DNA from: Ophiosphaerella korrae
Lineage: Eukaryota; Ascomycota; Dothideomycetes; Pleosporales; Phaeosphaeriaceae
Direction of reading: 5' to 3'
Assembly: GCA_028456385.1 (NCBI GenBank)
Contig: JALNQF010000101.1
Coordinates: forward strand, 62,001 to 126,000
Length of the DNA: 64,000 bases
Shown: piece by piece, positions 11,608 to 21,502 of the stretch
Position numbering within the stretch: position 1 is the first letter of the stretch
Layout: each line of letters begins with the position of its first letter
The notes under the pieces: generated by a model
The model's database searches: none
What the model saw: only the letters and a program-made list of their open reading frames with translations
What the model was told of the DNA's origin: nothing
Translations under genes and position numbers: made by a program

Positions 11608-11633
11608 ACGCGTGCGGGGTCAGGTGCACGCGT
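11608..11633. promoter_or_regulatory. Paired ACGCGT (MCB) sites in the POL32/TBCD promoter
   Basis: Two ACGCGT hexamers (11608-11613 and 11628-11633) sit 20 bp apart, 90-115 bp upstream of the POL32 ATG and 107-132 bp upstream of the TBCD ATG. ACGCGT is the MBF site that drives G1/S expression of replication genes in yeasts, which fits POL32. The 221 bp intergenic region serves both genes. Regulation is inferred. Confidence 0.55.
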
Positions 11634-11739
11634 CGATTTATGACTACATGACTCGCACTCAAGGCTTCCATCTGTAATTCAACAGCGACAATGCAACAAC
11701 CAATCTACGCCCACTAGTCTTTCCCAGTTATATTGTGAG

Positions 11740-14700
11740 ATGAGTACCGGCGAGGATGATGATGTTAAGTTGCAGCGAGCATCTGCCTCGCTGATAGCAG
11801 ATTTTAAGCGTCTACTTCCCCATCTTCTTCAGAAGCGTAAACATGGCACTATTCCAATCAAGCTCGTTTATAGGGCCTGTTCGCTGGTAAATATCTTCAG
11901 ATGCATTCATTATACATGCGCTAAAATGCTTTAGATTGAGCCGTTCCAAGAAGACCCCCAACTCTTAGACACATCTTTGAAGACCTTCCTACCGCCTCTC
12001 GTTGCTGCATATCTAGCAACACTCAATGCTACCTCTACTGAAAAGCCAAACAAAGACGCTGTACCTCTCTCATATGCCATTTGCCACATCCTCAATACTT
12101 TCTGTAAAGTCCGGGGCGAAAAAGTCGTCAAGGGTTTTTTCAACAATGAACCACGCTACCTCCTGCCTATCCTCTACGAACTCGAAACTGGTCGGAATTA
12201 CCAGGCGTTGGAGACTGCTACTAAACAAAATCACGTTAAGCCGTGGATAGAACGCTATGTGCTCTTACTATGGCTTTCTCACCTGATGCTGGCACCGTTC
12301 CCCTTGGAATCTATGTCTGGCCTACAACCCTCGGAAGAAACATCAACGCTTCTTGGTATTGGACTTCCGCCTGAAGCTCCTGCTATCGCATTGCAAGTCA
12401 TCAATGTGTGTGTCCAACCAATGCAATCAGCTTCAAAAGAACGAGAGGCGGCTGCCAATCTCCTCGTAAAGCTTTGCGCACGCCCTGATATGCAAAAACT
12501 AGGTTTGCTTGCTAAACTGGTCAAATGGTCCGTGTCATTCTTTGACCAGGCAAATGAGGGCCAGGCGGACATACACCAGTGTCTTGGGATCTTGATGTTT
12601 CTATCTGGCCTCGTGATGTCAACTACCAACGAGGAGATAGGTTCCTGTCTGCCCCCAATATATCATGTATGTCGACGCATCCTTGACCAGGGGAATCTAA
12701 ATTTCGTCAAGTCGTCGGCAGTGGCACGCAAGATTACCGTGAAGATCTTGCGTAACATCGTCGTACATTGCCTGCAACCAGCCTCAACCTTGACCAGACT
12801 TGATGCAACCTCAGTCATTGAGGAAGTAATTGAGTTCTTGCTCGAAGCTGTAGCTGATGGTGATACACCTGTGCGCTACGGGGCAAGTAAAGCTCTTAGC
12901 ATCATTACATTGAAGCTGGATGCAAATATGGCCGAGGAAGTAATCGAGGCTATTCTTGGGTCGCTCAACGAAAGTGTGTATTGGCAAGGCTCGAAGCGTA
13001 ACCTAAGTGGTGTGAATGCATTGAGGTGGCATGGGTTGACCTTGACTTTGGCACACCTACTCTACCGCAAAGCTATACCAGCCAATAATTTGCCCGATGC
13101 TCTCAATGCTCTCTTACTCTCTCTGAGCTTTGAGCAACGATCACCAACTGGTGGATCCATTGGTACAAACGTACGCGATTCAGCCTGCTTTGGCGTCTGG
13201 GCGCTTTCTAGACGTTATGCTACAAGCGATCTGCTCAATATGAGCACTTCATCAATCCGAGCATGTCAGGGTATTGATGATATTTCCGTACCACAGGCGC
13301 TAGCAATTGAGTTGGTTGCTGTCGCCTGTTTAGATCCCGCAGGCAATATCAGGAGGGGCTCTTCTGCTGCTCTGCAGGAACTGATCGGTCGTCATCCAAA
13401 CATTATCGAACAAGGTATATCTTTGGTGCAAGTTGTAGACTTTCATGCCGTCGGTCTACGTCAACGGGCCATGTGCAATGTTGCGGTCAGAGCTGGAGAG
13501 TTACATCCACTTTACTGGACGGCACTCTTCGATAACCTACTTGGCTGGCGAGGAACTGGATCGCTAGATACAGACTCTCGTCTCTCCGCTGCAAAGGCCG
13601 TCGGGCTTCTATCCAATACACAGCCCGCATCTATCGTTCAAAGGATGTCAGACCAGATCTGCAATCAGCTAGCAGCCCTACGGCCTCGTGAAATCGAAGA
13701 ACGCCATGGCCTTGTCTCAGCTCTTGGATTCCTTATTAACACCACAGAAACGACAAGCAACGCCCGCGGGGAGCTAAATACTGAAGTGGCTCTTTTAGCC
13801 TTGCCAGAAACCCTTGTTCACCTCTGGAAGCTACTAGCAACGGATTTGAAGCTTGAGGACAAAGCCTTTACATCCCCAGCTTTGCGCCCAGAATTAACCG
13901 CCTCATCTGTTTCTTTCGTGATTGGCACAATGGCTTCAATGACTAACCGAATCCCGAAATCCCGATGGCCCCCTGATATACCTATAGACGAGGTCGTCCG
14001 TATTCTGAATCTTTGCTTGATTCGCCATGAAGATTCCGTTCTACAGGCTACTGTAGTCACTGTTCCAGCAGTCATATCTCTGCTTTCGATCAGCTTTGAG
14101 AGGCTGAAACAATCTATCATAAGCGAGTGGCTATCAAATTTGGAAAGTGAGGGATCATACAACGGATTACGCTGTTCAGGTCATGCCATAGCTTTGGGAT
14201 CCGCGTACTCGGTACTCAATAATTTGGCAGCTAACGGCAGCGCCGTAGGCGACAGCAAGACAGGAACTCTTAGGCGCATCGTACAGGTACTTACATTTAG
14301 ATGTACTTCGGCTGTTGCGATCGAAGCTCGAACAATGGCTTTGCGGGCTTTAGCCATCCTTATAGGCAGCTCGGGTCAACTAGAAGAGGACATAGAGTGT
14401 CAGATAACCACGGCGTTTCATATCGCCCTAAACGATTATACAATCACTGAACGAGGCGACGTTGGATCTCTTGTTCGTATTGAAGCCCTGGAGGCTGTTG
14501 GTGCTGGGTGGACTATTGGGACTTTGCAGCCACAAGCGAGCGAAGTGCACCAACAAGTTTACGCTGATGTACTACGACTTTCATTGGAAAAGATCGACAA
14601 AATACGTGCCATAGCTGAACGTGTGCTGAAGGCGCATTCTCAGGAGCACTCAACGCAAATTGACACTCGCCAGAGTGATGTTTCCTCTCGCGCGTACTTT

Positions 14701-15447
14701 CTTAGAACTCTTCGATTGTTTCACCGGGCCACCTCAAACATCAATCAGGAAGCTATATGCCTTGGATTTATTAGTTCCGCTGGTATGGGCTCAGAATCTG
14801 TTACCCAAAACGCTAGAGACGCCCTTCTCCACTTTCTCGACCCATTGCCAGCCCTTTGCACATCAGAGAGCATTCATAAGCTATCGCTGGCTGATTTTGC
14901 GACTTGTATATTGGCCCTCCTGAAAAATAACCTCGATAACGATAGAGTATTGCTTCCACTTTTGGAGACGATTGCTTTTCTGTTTGATATGCAAATTCTC
15001 CAACGTCTCACATCAACTTCGTTCAGGTACATTCTAATTAGAAGATATACATTACTAATTGTGCCAAATGGTCGCGCTAATAACTTCAGTTTCCGATCTC
15101 TTCTGTCTCTCACGCAGAAAGCACATTTTAAATCTACCCATATGCAGAAGCTTCACCTTGCATTGGATGTCTATCGCGGCCTAGGCACAATTCCAGTTAC
15201 CCGTAGTGACACGCTTACAAAAGTGACGAATATGCTTCTGCACCCATTTCCCATGGTAATAACCTGCGAATATATTGAGATACAAACACCTAACAATAAA
15301 TAGGTCCGCATAACAGCAGCAGAGCTTTTGTGGATCTTGACGCATGACGAAACATTGAAAATGCAAGATTGGAGTTTGCCTTCTAAAACCTTGAAACCCG
15401 TTGTTGAGGGCATAAGGAACAAAAAAATAACAACAGATCCTGTATAG
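11740..15447 (+). CDS. Tubulin-folding cofactor D (Alp1/Cin1 homologue)
   Basis: Exons 11740-11886, 11935-15026, 15090-15255 and 15304-15447 encode 1182 residues, typical for TBCD. The intron at 11887-11934 (48 bp, GTAAAT...TTTAG) joins CSL to IEPFQED, and that at 15256-15303 (48 bp) joins HPFPM to VRITAAELLWIL, a hallmark TBCD C-terminal segment. A 63 bp segment at 15027-15089 has all intron signals but is in frame (see findings). The protein is all alpha-helical HEAT-like repeats. Recognisable segments are FCKVRGEKVVKGFF (about 97-110), WIERYVLLLWLSHL (about 140-153), the IGLPPEAP region near 180, VRYGASKALSIITLKL, the WHGLTLTLAHLL block, and LLSLTQKAHFKS near the end. TBCD works with cofactors C and E and Arl2 to assemble and disassemble alpha/beta-tubulin dimers in the cytosol. 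GCP4, another microtubule gene, lies 3.5 kb downstream. Confidence 0.92.
11887..11934 (+). other. Intron 1 of the TBCD gene
   Basis: 48 bp, GTAAAT donor, TTTAG acceptor with CGCTAAAAT before it. It is phase 0, falls after 49 codons, and contains an in-frame stop if retained. Confidence 0.85.
15027..15089 (+). other. Probable in-frame 63 bp intron of the TBCD gene
   Basis: This starts GTACAT and ends GCTAATAACTTCAG, a near-consensus fungal branch site and acceptor. It is exactly 21 codons with no stop, so an ORF finder reads through it. Splicing joins TSTSF to SFRSLLSLTQKAHFKS, which fits the family better than the read-through segment. Confidence 0.65.
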
Positions 15448-15697
15448 TTAGGTAGTACGTTTCTCTACGTCACTTCATTCTTGATGCTATGATACAATTT
15501 ATCAGATCACATAGCGCTGATGTCGGGATAAGAGTGAACACGGCTCGATAATTTCCCGATAGGCCCTTGGAATCTAGTGCAGCTACAGATATGTTTATAG
15601 CCTAGAGCTCAGGATGAAAATAGATCATATAAATTATACTTTGATGGCTGTCGCCCTACCAAATCAATCGGTCATGGTCATATTTGGATTTTATAAT
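15448..15697. other. 3' flank of the TBCD gene
   Basis: Fairly AT-rich non-coding DNA between the TBCD stop and the inverted-repeat element. No gene was seen. Confidence 0.5.
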
Positions 15698-16135
15698 TAA
15701 CGTAGTTTACAAGCGAGTGACGCGTACAAGCGAGTGACGCACCCCAAAACACACCAAAAACGCTGAAAAACAGCCTCTTAAATCTCAACGTCAGCGCTAT
15801 AATATTATCTATAAACCTAGGGATAGGTTCTTATGCTCATTTTAAATTATTGTTGAAATTCTTCGACTAATAGGTTGTATAGTTTCCTAGATATAATATT
15901 TTGGCCCCCAATCTTGTGCAAATATCAAAAATTCTACTATATTTCAAGAATTAATTGATATATTCTTCTTTAACTTAAGAATTACCCTAGTTGCAGGTAT
16001 AGAAAGCTGTCCTTAGGTTTATAGATAATATTATAACGCCGACGTTGAGATTTAAGAGGCTGTTTTTCAGCGTTTTTGGTGTGTTTTGGGGTGCGTCACT
16101 CGCTTGTACGCGTCACTCGCTTGTAAACTACGTTA
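15698..16135. mobile_element. TA-flanked inverted-repeat element (MITE or foldback)
   Basis: A 438 bp element with terminal inverted repeats of about 126 bp: left arm 15698-15823, right arm 16010-16135, separated by about 186 bp of AT-rich spacer with no ORF. The arms differ at about three positions, all transitions. Outside the shared TA dinucleotide the ends read ACGTAGTTTACAAGCGAGTG on both sides, so the TA is a plausible target-site duplication of a Tc1/mariner-pogo type transposase. Within each arm the 16-mer TACAAGCGAGTGACGC occurs twice with a 17 bp period (15708 and 15725 on the left, mirrored at 16093 and 16110). No transposase is encoded, so it is non-autonomous. The whole element can fold into a long hairpin. 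Confidence 0.85.
15708..15740 (+). repeat. Duplicated 16-bp subterminal motif, left arm
   Basis: TACAAGCGAGTGACGC at 15708-15723 and 15725-15740. The same pair appears inverted at 16093-16125. Such iterated subterminal motifs are often transposase binding sites. Confidence 0.8.
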
Positions 16136-16650
16136 GCCTAAACCTAGTTTCTTACTGGGAATTTGAAAACTTCAAGGGTTATCTCACCAACATCATAGTC
16201 ATTGGCAGTGGCCATTAATCCGTCTAGCCAGTCTTAATGGCCCAACACTGTACATAAGAGCACCGAGTCACTGTATGTCCCCCAGAATATTTCTAGCGTA
16301 GGCTATCCTTCTGTGACGATGCATCGGGACCAGGGCAAGCAAGGCTAGCATGGCATTGTGCGTAGCGTATTTGTAGCATCATAATCTATCAGTAATTCAA
16401 ATGATCAGACATGATATTCACAGATAGTATCTCAAGTTGTTTTTTTTGACCTTTGATCCTTGTTTTGAATTGTAGTCTAAAGTTAAGACCATTCTTACTC
16501 CATGATCTTGTCATACATGAAACCAGAGTTAAAACTTCAGATTCGTTATCTGCGTTTCGTAGACTCATTTAAGGTGGAATCGCACTGTGCTAATGCTAAT
16601 CTTTCTTATGGTTCCGTGCATAACGTACATCCGCACCAGATGACAACCAT
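16136..16650. other. Intergenic spacer right of the inverted-repeat element
   Basis: No gene seen. Composition is moderately AT-rich but not RIP-saturated. A T run lies near 16440. Confidence 0.5.
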
Positions 16651-17556
16651 TTAACAAAACTGTTGTTGATACGAGTTGACTGCGCCAACGTGTTGATTGT
16701 GCCCACTTTCTATTCCTATCGAGCAATCCGCATGATTATAGACACTCGCTATTCTTGGGCAATCCTGGTTTGGGGCCACTGTGGCCCATGCATCAGCAGT
16801 TCCCTGGTAATCATGGCTGTGTAAAATCCCCTCATTTCCATAGTTTAGGTTCGATGAGTTCAAATTGTAATTATTGACTTTATGATAAAAGTGAGTATGG
16901 GGCAATTGACAATTTGTCCGACAGGAAGGTTCACATTGTGGCCCCTCTCCCAGTGATGGGAATTGTATTTCGTCCACTCCAACGTCACTTTCGTAAGCAT
17001 TTTGGTAGGGCATGTATGGCTCCTCCATGCAAGTTATTGGGCCTCCAAAAGTGTATGCGCTTGTATGGTGAGAGGGGCATCGATGGTCGAAGTGTTTGTC
17101 GTAATCTACACCGACTTGCTGGTGTACTTCAGATGGGTGGTTTGGGTACTGTTCTAGAGGTGTACGAGCGAGTTTGTAGTTTTTGAAACTGGCTGCTGTG
17201 TTTCTTTGATCCGTTTTGCTTCCGCAGTTTTGCGACATATCAGCTAGCCACACTCGTCGGGAGAGTAACGAAATGGGAGCAACTTCGCGCTCGCCTGACC
17301 ATTCTCCAGCGCCAATATTGTCGCGCGCATATTGTGATACCAGTAGCAAACCAGGAATGTCCTCTTGATTTGATAAGGGTGTTCTCTTTGACACTGATAG
17401 GCTTTTTTGGATGTCTTTTGCACCAGTTGGAGTCATCACTGCATTGGAGTGGGTGGTGAGATTGGAAAAATCCACTAGTAGGTCGAGTGCGTTCATAATC
17501 CCAGCAGCAATGAGGAAAATAGATGGATGACACAGGAGAGCTATTGCATCAATCAT
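16651..17556 (-). CDS. Possible orphan protein, function unknown
   Basis: An uninterrupted 301-codon frame on the minus strand (ATG at 17556, stop at 16651). I do not recognise any domain. The first 35 residues are hydrophobic (IALLCHPSIFLIAAGIMNAL), which could be a membrane anchor, a weak signal sequence, or the tail of a larger gene whose upstream exons were not seen. The middle and C-terminus are rich in His, Asn, Tyr, Gln and Cys, with many aromatic residues and no repeats. A frame this long without stops in DNA of ordinary composition is unlikely by chance but not impossible. It sits between the inverted-repeat element and a gene-poor stretch, a typical place for species-specific genes. 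It could also be part of a multi-exon gene or a decayed transcription factor C-terminus. Confidence 0.4.
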   Translation of the reverse strand: MIDAIALLCHPSIFLIAAGIMNALDLLVDFSNLTTHSNAVMTPTGAKDIQKSLSVSKRTPLSNQEDIPGLLLVSQYARDNIGAGEWSGEREVAPISLLSRRVWLADMSQNCGSKTDQRNTAASFKNYKLARTPLEQYPNHPSEVHQQVGVDYDKHFDHRCPSHHTSAYTFGGPITCMEEPYMPYQNAYESDVGVDEIQFPSLGEGPQCEPSCRTNCQLPHTHFYHKVNNYNLNSSNLNYGNEGILHSHDYQGTADAWATVAPNQDCPRIASVYNHADCSIGIESGHNQHVGAVNSYQQQFC

Positions 17557-18936
17557 GATGCCTGCCTTTTATAGTGGTCGACACGTAACGGTGGGCTTAG
17601 CGGATGAATCAGCGTGTTCCATCACACACATCATAGTTTGAGCTACTGAACCTTTCCTAACCAAGGAATTTTACTGTCACAAGCGAAAAAGTTGTACTCC
17701 AATCCCCAGCCCTTAACTGTGGTTGGGTTGTTTATCCACAAATTGGAAACACTCCAAGTACTGGTGGGTTGGATTTCCGCTTGAACTGATTATGGAAAGT
17801 GATCAGCCGCCTATGTGCCACTAAGATTCATACAGTATAATTGGATATTGCTAGGGCTGGAATGAATAAGGAGTTGAGACAAACAGATTTGCCAACGCTG
17901 ATGCCGTTACAACAGTCCATCGTTCTAAACTTATCTCGCTCTGCTACCATTAGAGTGAGACTAGGTTATTTGTTTGCTACTTACATGAAACATTCCAGAT
18001 ATTACTTTGCATCTTTCCTCAATAGGTTACTTAAGGGATACATCGTGGCGCGCACGGGACGAAGTTGGCGAACAAAAAGAGTAGTAGTGGACTAAAAGCA
18101 TTAACTGGTTGGCATAAAATTAGACATGAATTTTTCTACCAAAAGGCGTAAGACCACAAAGGGTTGCTCTTGGGGAGGAGATAGGCGTTTAGGGACGAGG
18201 GAAAACTTTACACAAGAACCAGTGAAGCAAACTAGCGTGACACAATCCACCAACGCATTCTCGGGATGGTGTTGAAGATGGGCATCCCACCCTGTCTTAC
18301 GCCGTAATGTTAGGATGGGGGCTATTGTACACCAAATCGTCAAGTATCTCAATGCAGACAGAATGTAAGTCACTGTTCTTCGTAGTTGATACGAACTCTG
18401 GCATGGTGGAAAGGGATCGCATATAGATACAGATCAGCAACGCAGGATGTGGTCATGAGGGCCTTGTGTTCTTAGGTATCTAGCAGCAGTGTGACGTTAG
18501 ATAGGTACTTTGAGAAGTCGTACCAGTGCACAACGCTCGGCTGCGACAAGCATGGATGAAAAAATTGATCACTAACTTACAGGACACACGGCTCCGCGAT
18601 CGCCCTGTGTAATATGTTCTGGTTATACGCTTCGTATTGCGTGAATGATATCGGGTACTAATGTTCGGACGGAGCTTGTTATTGTGGGGCAAATGCAGCC
18701 TCAGGCTAATCACCGTTCTTGCCCTAGCCGTTGGCCTGCACCACACCACACCACACCACACCATACCTATTTCATATCCCTTACGAAACGGTTGTAGCGC
18801 TTCCTGTCGTTCGATTTGTTGTCGCTTTGAGCTTTTGAGTCTGATCATTGTCTTCATTCAAAGGCTCACTAAGCGCAGCAAGTCACGTTAGACCGCCACG
18901 AAGCAATTCCGATCCGCCCTTGTTGCTGATATCATC
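17557..18936. other. Gene-poor region upstream of GCP4
   Basis: No supportable gene. Short frames at 17841-18095 and 18101-18373 lack recognisable content. A pentanucleotide repeat lies at 18741-18763. Confidence 0.5.
18741..18763. repeat. Pentanucleotide microsatellite (CCACA)
   Basis: Four perfect CCACA units followed by CCA, about 175 bp upstream of the GCP4 ATG. Confidence 0.85.
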
Positions 18937-21201
18937 ATGCTTCACGAGATACTCCTCTCACTATCCGGTCATCCCTCGGTGCTTTTTGATGCTAGCAATA
19001 CTTCACAACACGTGACGTCATCCGCAAATCAACTTCTCTCGCCACCCGAGGCCGAGTTACTGTCTTCAATTGGAAGTTTATCGTGTTTGCACCGGAAAAC
19101 ACGCGATCATGTCACAAAAATCGCTGCCTCTCATCCTTCTATGGTTTGTCGGGCAGTCGCAACGGCCATCACTTCACATCACCTTGATCTGTTCCAGCGA
19201 AAAGTTTTGGAAGTTGAACACCGAATTTTGAAGCAAGACGCCTCGACCGTTGGTGCATACAATATCGTCCCATTGGCTGGCGTTGTTAGTGATTTTTCCG
19301 AGTGGATCAAGTTAATGGAGTGGCTATGGGATTTGAGTGCTTTCATCTTACCGCCGGATTCTCCACCTCAGGTTGAGAGTTCTTCCCAGGAGACTCCGTC
19401 TGGAGCGCAACTTATTGACAAGCTACGCACAGAAGCTCAGACAGGTTACTCGGATATTGAAGAAGCAGCTCGTTTCCTGGGGAATGCTGCAGAAGCCTCC
19501 TGGCTGAGACAGCTGTCGACCTGGTTACTATACGGTCGTTTACCCTCATTTGGTGCTTCTGACTTCTTTGTTCGGCAAGATGATGAAGACTCAGATGAAC
19601 TGGTATTTCGAATACAACATTCACTGTTACCTAAATTTGTCACTCGCCATACTGCCACATCGATCCTATTTGTTGGCAAGTCACTGAATCAGATTCGCGC
19701 TGTGCCAGCTACTAAAAGAGTAACCGACGCTTCGACCAGTGTCTCTGAGCTCGATCTGCTACCTAGTCATGTAAAAGTATTGTCGCAAGTTCGCTCACCC
19801 GTAGCAGCAGCGGAACTTTCAGGGGCCGTGGCATCGATACGACTATCATTATCTCGGAATCTCTTGCAGCATTTATTACCACGCGAAAAGATCGTTGAGA
19901 CGCTTACCATCCTGCACCAGTTCCTCTTGGTTGGTAGAGGGGAGTTCGCAATGGCTCTTATAGCAGAAGCGGACGAGAAGTCATCAAATCGCCATCGCGG
20001 GGCTTTATCAAACAAGCCTGGCCAGTCTATCAAAGGCCTCCTACTGAAGGAAGCCGAAATAAGTCAGACACTAACTCGTTCGCTGACTGTGCTTTCCACC
20101 TTGTCTGGTGATGACGAACACACCGACGATATTCTCGATATGGCTAGCCAAGTCCTACATCTTAGGCCACAGGAGTCGCAAAGTCATCGTCCCGGTACAC
20201 CTGGACGTGCCAAAGATGCAGGATTAATCCTACCACCAATTGCCAATTTGTCGTTCGGTGAACTACTGCTTTCAGTGCCTTGCTCTCTTACAATGGATAC
20301 GCCCTCCCCGCTCGATCTTTTTATAACGAGAGGGGATATGGAAGTGTATTCATTGATTAACGCATATCTGTTTGCAGTTCGTCGAGCACATCTGCATCTC
20401 GCCCAACTTTGGCGACACAGTTCGATCCGAAGAGATCACCCATGTCCTCCAGGCTATCAGTACAGCAACTCTGCCCATGGAAAGACAATACTTAGCAGGC
20501 GGCGCGAAAGGACGGCAAAGCGAACACGTTCGATGCGCAAAGTTTGGGCTACCTGCGCAGCAGCAGTGTTTTTCCTTGCCGAGAGCGAGGCATATTTCCA
20601 AGGAACAGTCATTCAAGAATCTTTTGACCATTTCCTCACTTGGATCAAAGGAGCGCAAACCTCGAAGTCCTTACAACCTACAAATACACATAATCGCACG
20701 TCATCCGCCGACTCTAACGTTCGGCAAGAGCATGATCCCGAAGCTATTGCTCTTGCACATCGACTCTTCTTGTCGACCATTTCGTATTCTCTTCTTCTCA
20801 CTGATTTAGCATTCCCCAAGTGTCTGCGTACCTTTTGTGCTCATGTGGACGAATTGGTAGCCTTCATCACACGCCTCATCAACATACAACAGAACTTGGA
20901 TTTAGAGGAAGACGAAGGTATTGAAGATTTCTCACAGAATTACAAAAAAGAGGAAATTGAGGTTCTTTCTGAACTTGATCGCGCCAGGAGACGACTGGAT
21001 AGTGATCTCAAGGGATTGGTTGAGCGATTGAGGGAAATTGATAGTGAGAGAGTCGGAATATCCGCTCCAAGCCTTGGGAATAGCATATCAACGGGGGGAG
21101 TGGTGTATGAACCGCTTAGAGTAGGGGGCATTGATCGATTATTAATGAAATTGGATTGGAGTGGTGAGAATGAAGAAGAGGAAGCTGAAGATTTGCTTTA
21201 G
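18937..21201 (+). CDS. Gamma-tubulin complex component GCP4 (Spc97/Spc98 family)
   Basis: A single-exon gene of 754 residues. The start MLHEILLSLSGHPSVL is the diagnostic N-terminus of GCP4 proteins. The N-terminal GRIP1 half contains PLAGVVSDFSEWIKLMEWLW and a short motif of the type TEAQTGYSDIEEAARFL. The C-terminal GRIP2 half, which binds gamma-tubulin, includes the VYSLINAYLFAVRRAHLHL segment (about 468-486), the KVWATCAAAVFFL helix, and the FCAHVDELVAFITRLINIQQ segment (about 633-653). The tail is acidic (ENEEEEAEDL). GCP4 sits in the gamma-tubulin ring complex at spindle pole bodies and other microtubule-organising centres, where it helps build the ring for nucleation. S. pombe Gfh1 is the equivalent and is non-essential there. 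It faces the GH43 gene tail-to-tail with 301 bp between the stops. Confidence 0.9.
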   Translation: MLHEILLSLSGHPSVLFDASNTSQHVTSSANQLLSPPEAELLSSIGSLSCLHRKTRDHVTKIAASHPSMVCRAVATAITSHHLDLFQRKVLEVEHRILKQDASTVGAYNIVPLAGVVSDFSEWIKLMEWLWDLSAFILPPDSPPQVESSSQETPSGAQLIDKLRTEAQTGYSDIEEAARFLGNAAEASWLRQLSTWLLYGRLPSFGASDFFVRQDDEDSDELVFRIQHSLLPKFVTRHTATSILFVGKSLNQIRAVPATKRVTDASTSVSELDLLPSHVKVLSQVRSPVAAAELSGAVASIRLSLSRNLLQHLLPREKIVETLTILHQFLLVGRGEFAMALIAEADEKSSNRHRGALSNKPGQSIKGLLLKEAEISQTLTRSLTVLSTLSGDDEHTDDILDMASQVLHLRPQESQSHRPGTPGRAKDAGLILPPIANLSFGELLLSVPCSLTMDTPSPLDLFITRGDMEVYSLINAYLFAVRRAHLHLAQLWRHSSIRRDHPCPPGYQYSNSAHGKTILSRRRERTAKRTRSMRKVWATCAAAVFFLAESEAYFQGTVIQESFDHFLTWIKGAQTSKSLQPTNTHNRTSSADSNVRQEHDPEAIALAHRLFLSTISYSLLLTDLAFPKCLRTFCAHVDELVAFITRLINIQQNLDLEEDEGIEDFSQNYKKEEIEVLSELDRARRRLDSDLKGLVERLREIDSERVGISAPSLGNSISTGGVVYEPLRVGGIDRLLMKLDWSGENEEEEAEDLL

Positions 21202-21502
21202 GCTATAATGCGACTTGCTATTCGTATAGATATTTAGATGCCTTGGTTAGGCATAAATCATGTTACATTTAGACATTATTGCAAGAAGAATGATAAATGA
21301 CTACGATCACAGTGGCCTGAAGCGGAACGAGTGACGCTATTGAGACGCTACTTCTTGGTGTAACATAGAAAGCATTGAATTCACATCGAAGAGCATAAGT
21401 ATTCAGAACTTCACTGATGGAACCATTCATATATACATCTATGCAAAACAAGAACTGTATACCTGGTATTTCATTCCTCATGGAGCATCTTCTCTTGTCC
21501 AC
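21202..21502. other. Convergent 3' region between GCP4 and GH43
   Basis: 301 bp between two stop codons. It must hold both 3' untranslated regions. No gene seen. Confidence 0.6.

Noticed and set aside
18480..18891. Frames of 76-125 codons just upstream of GCP4
   Set aside because: They include the CCACA microsatellite and show no protein-like features.
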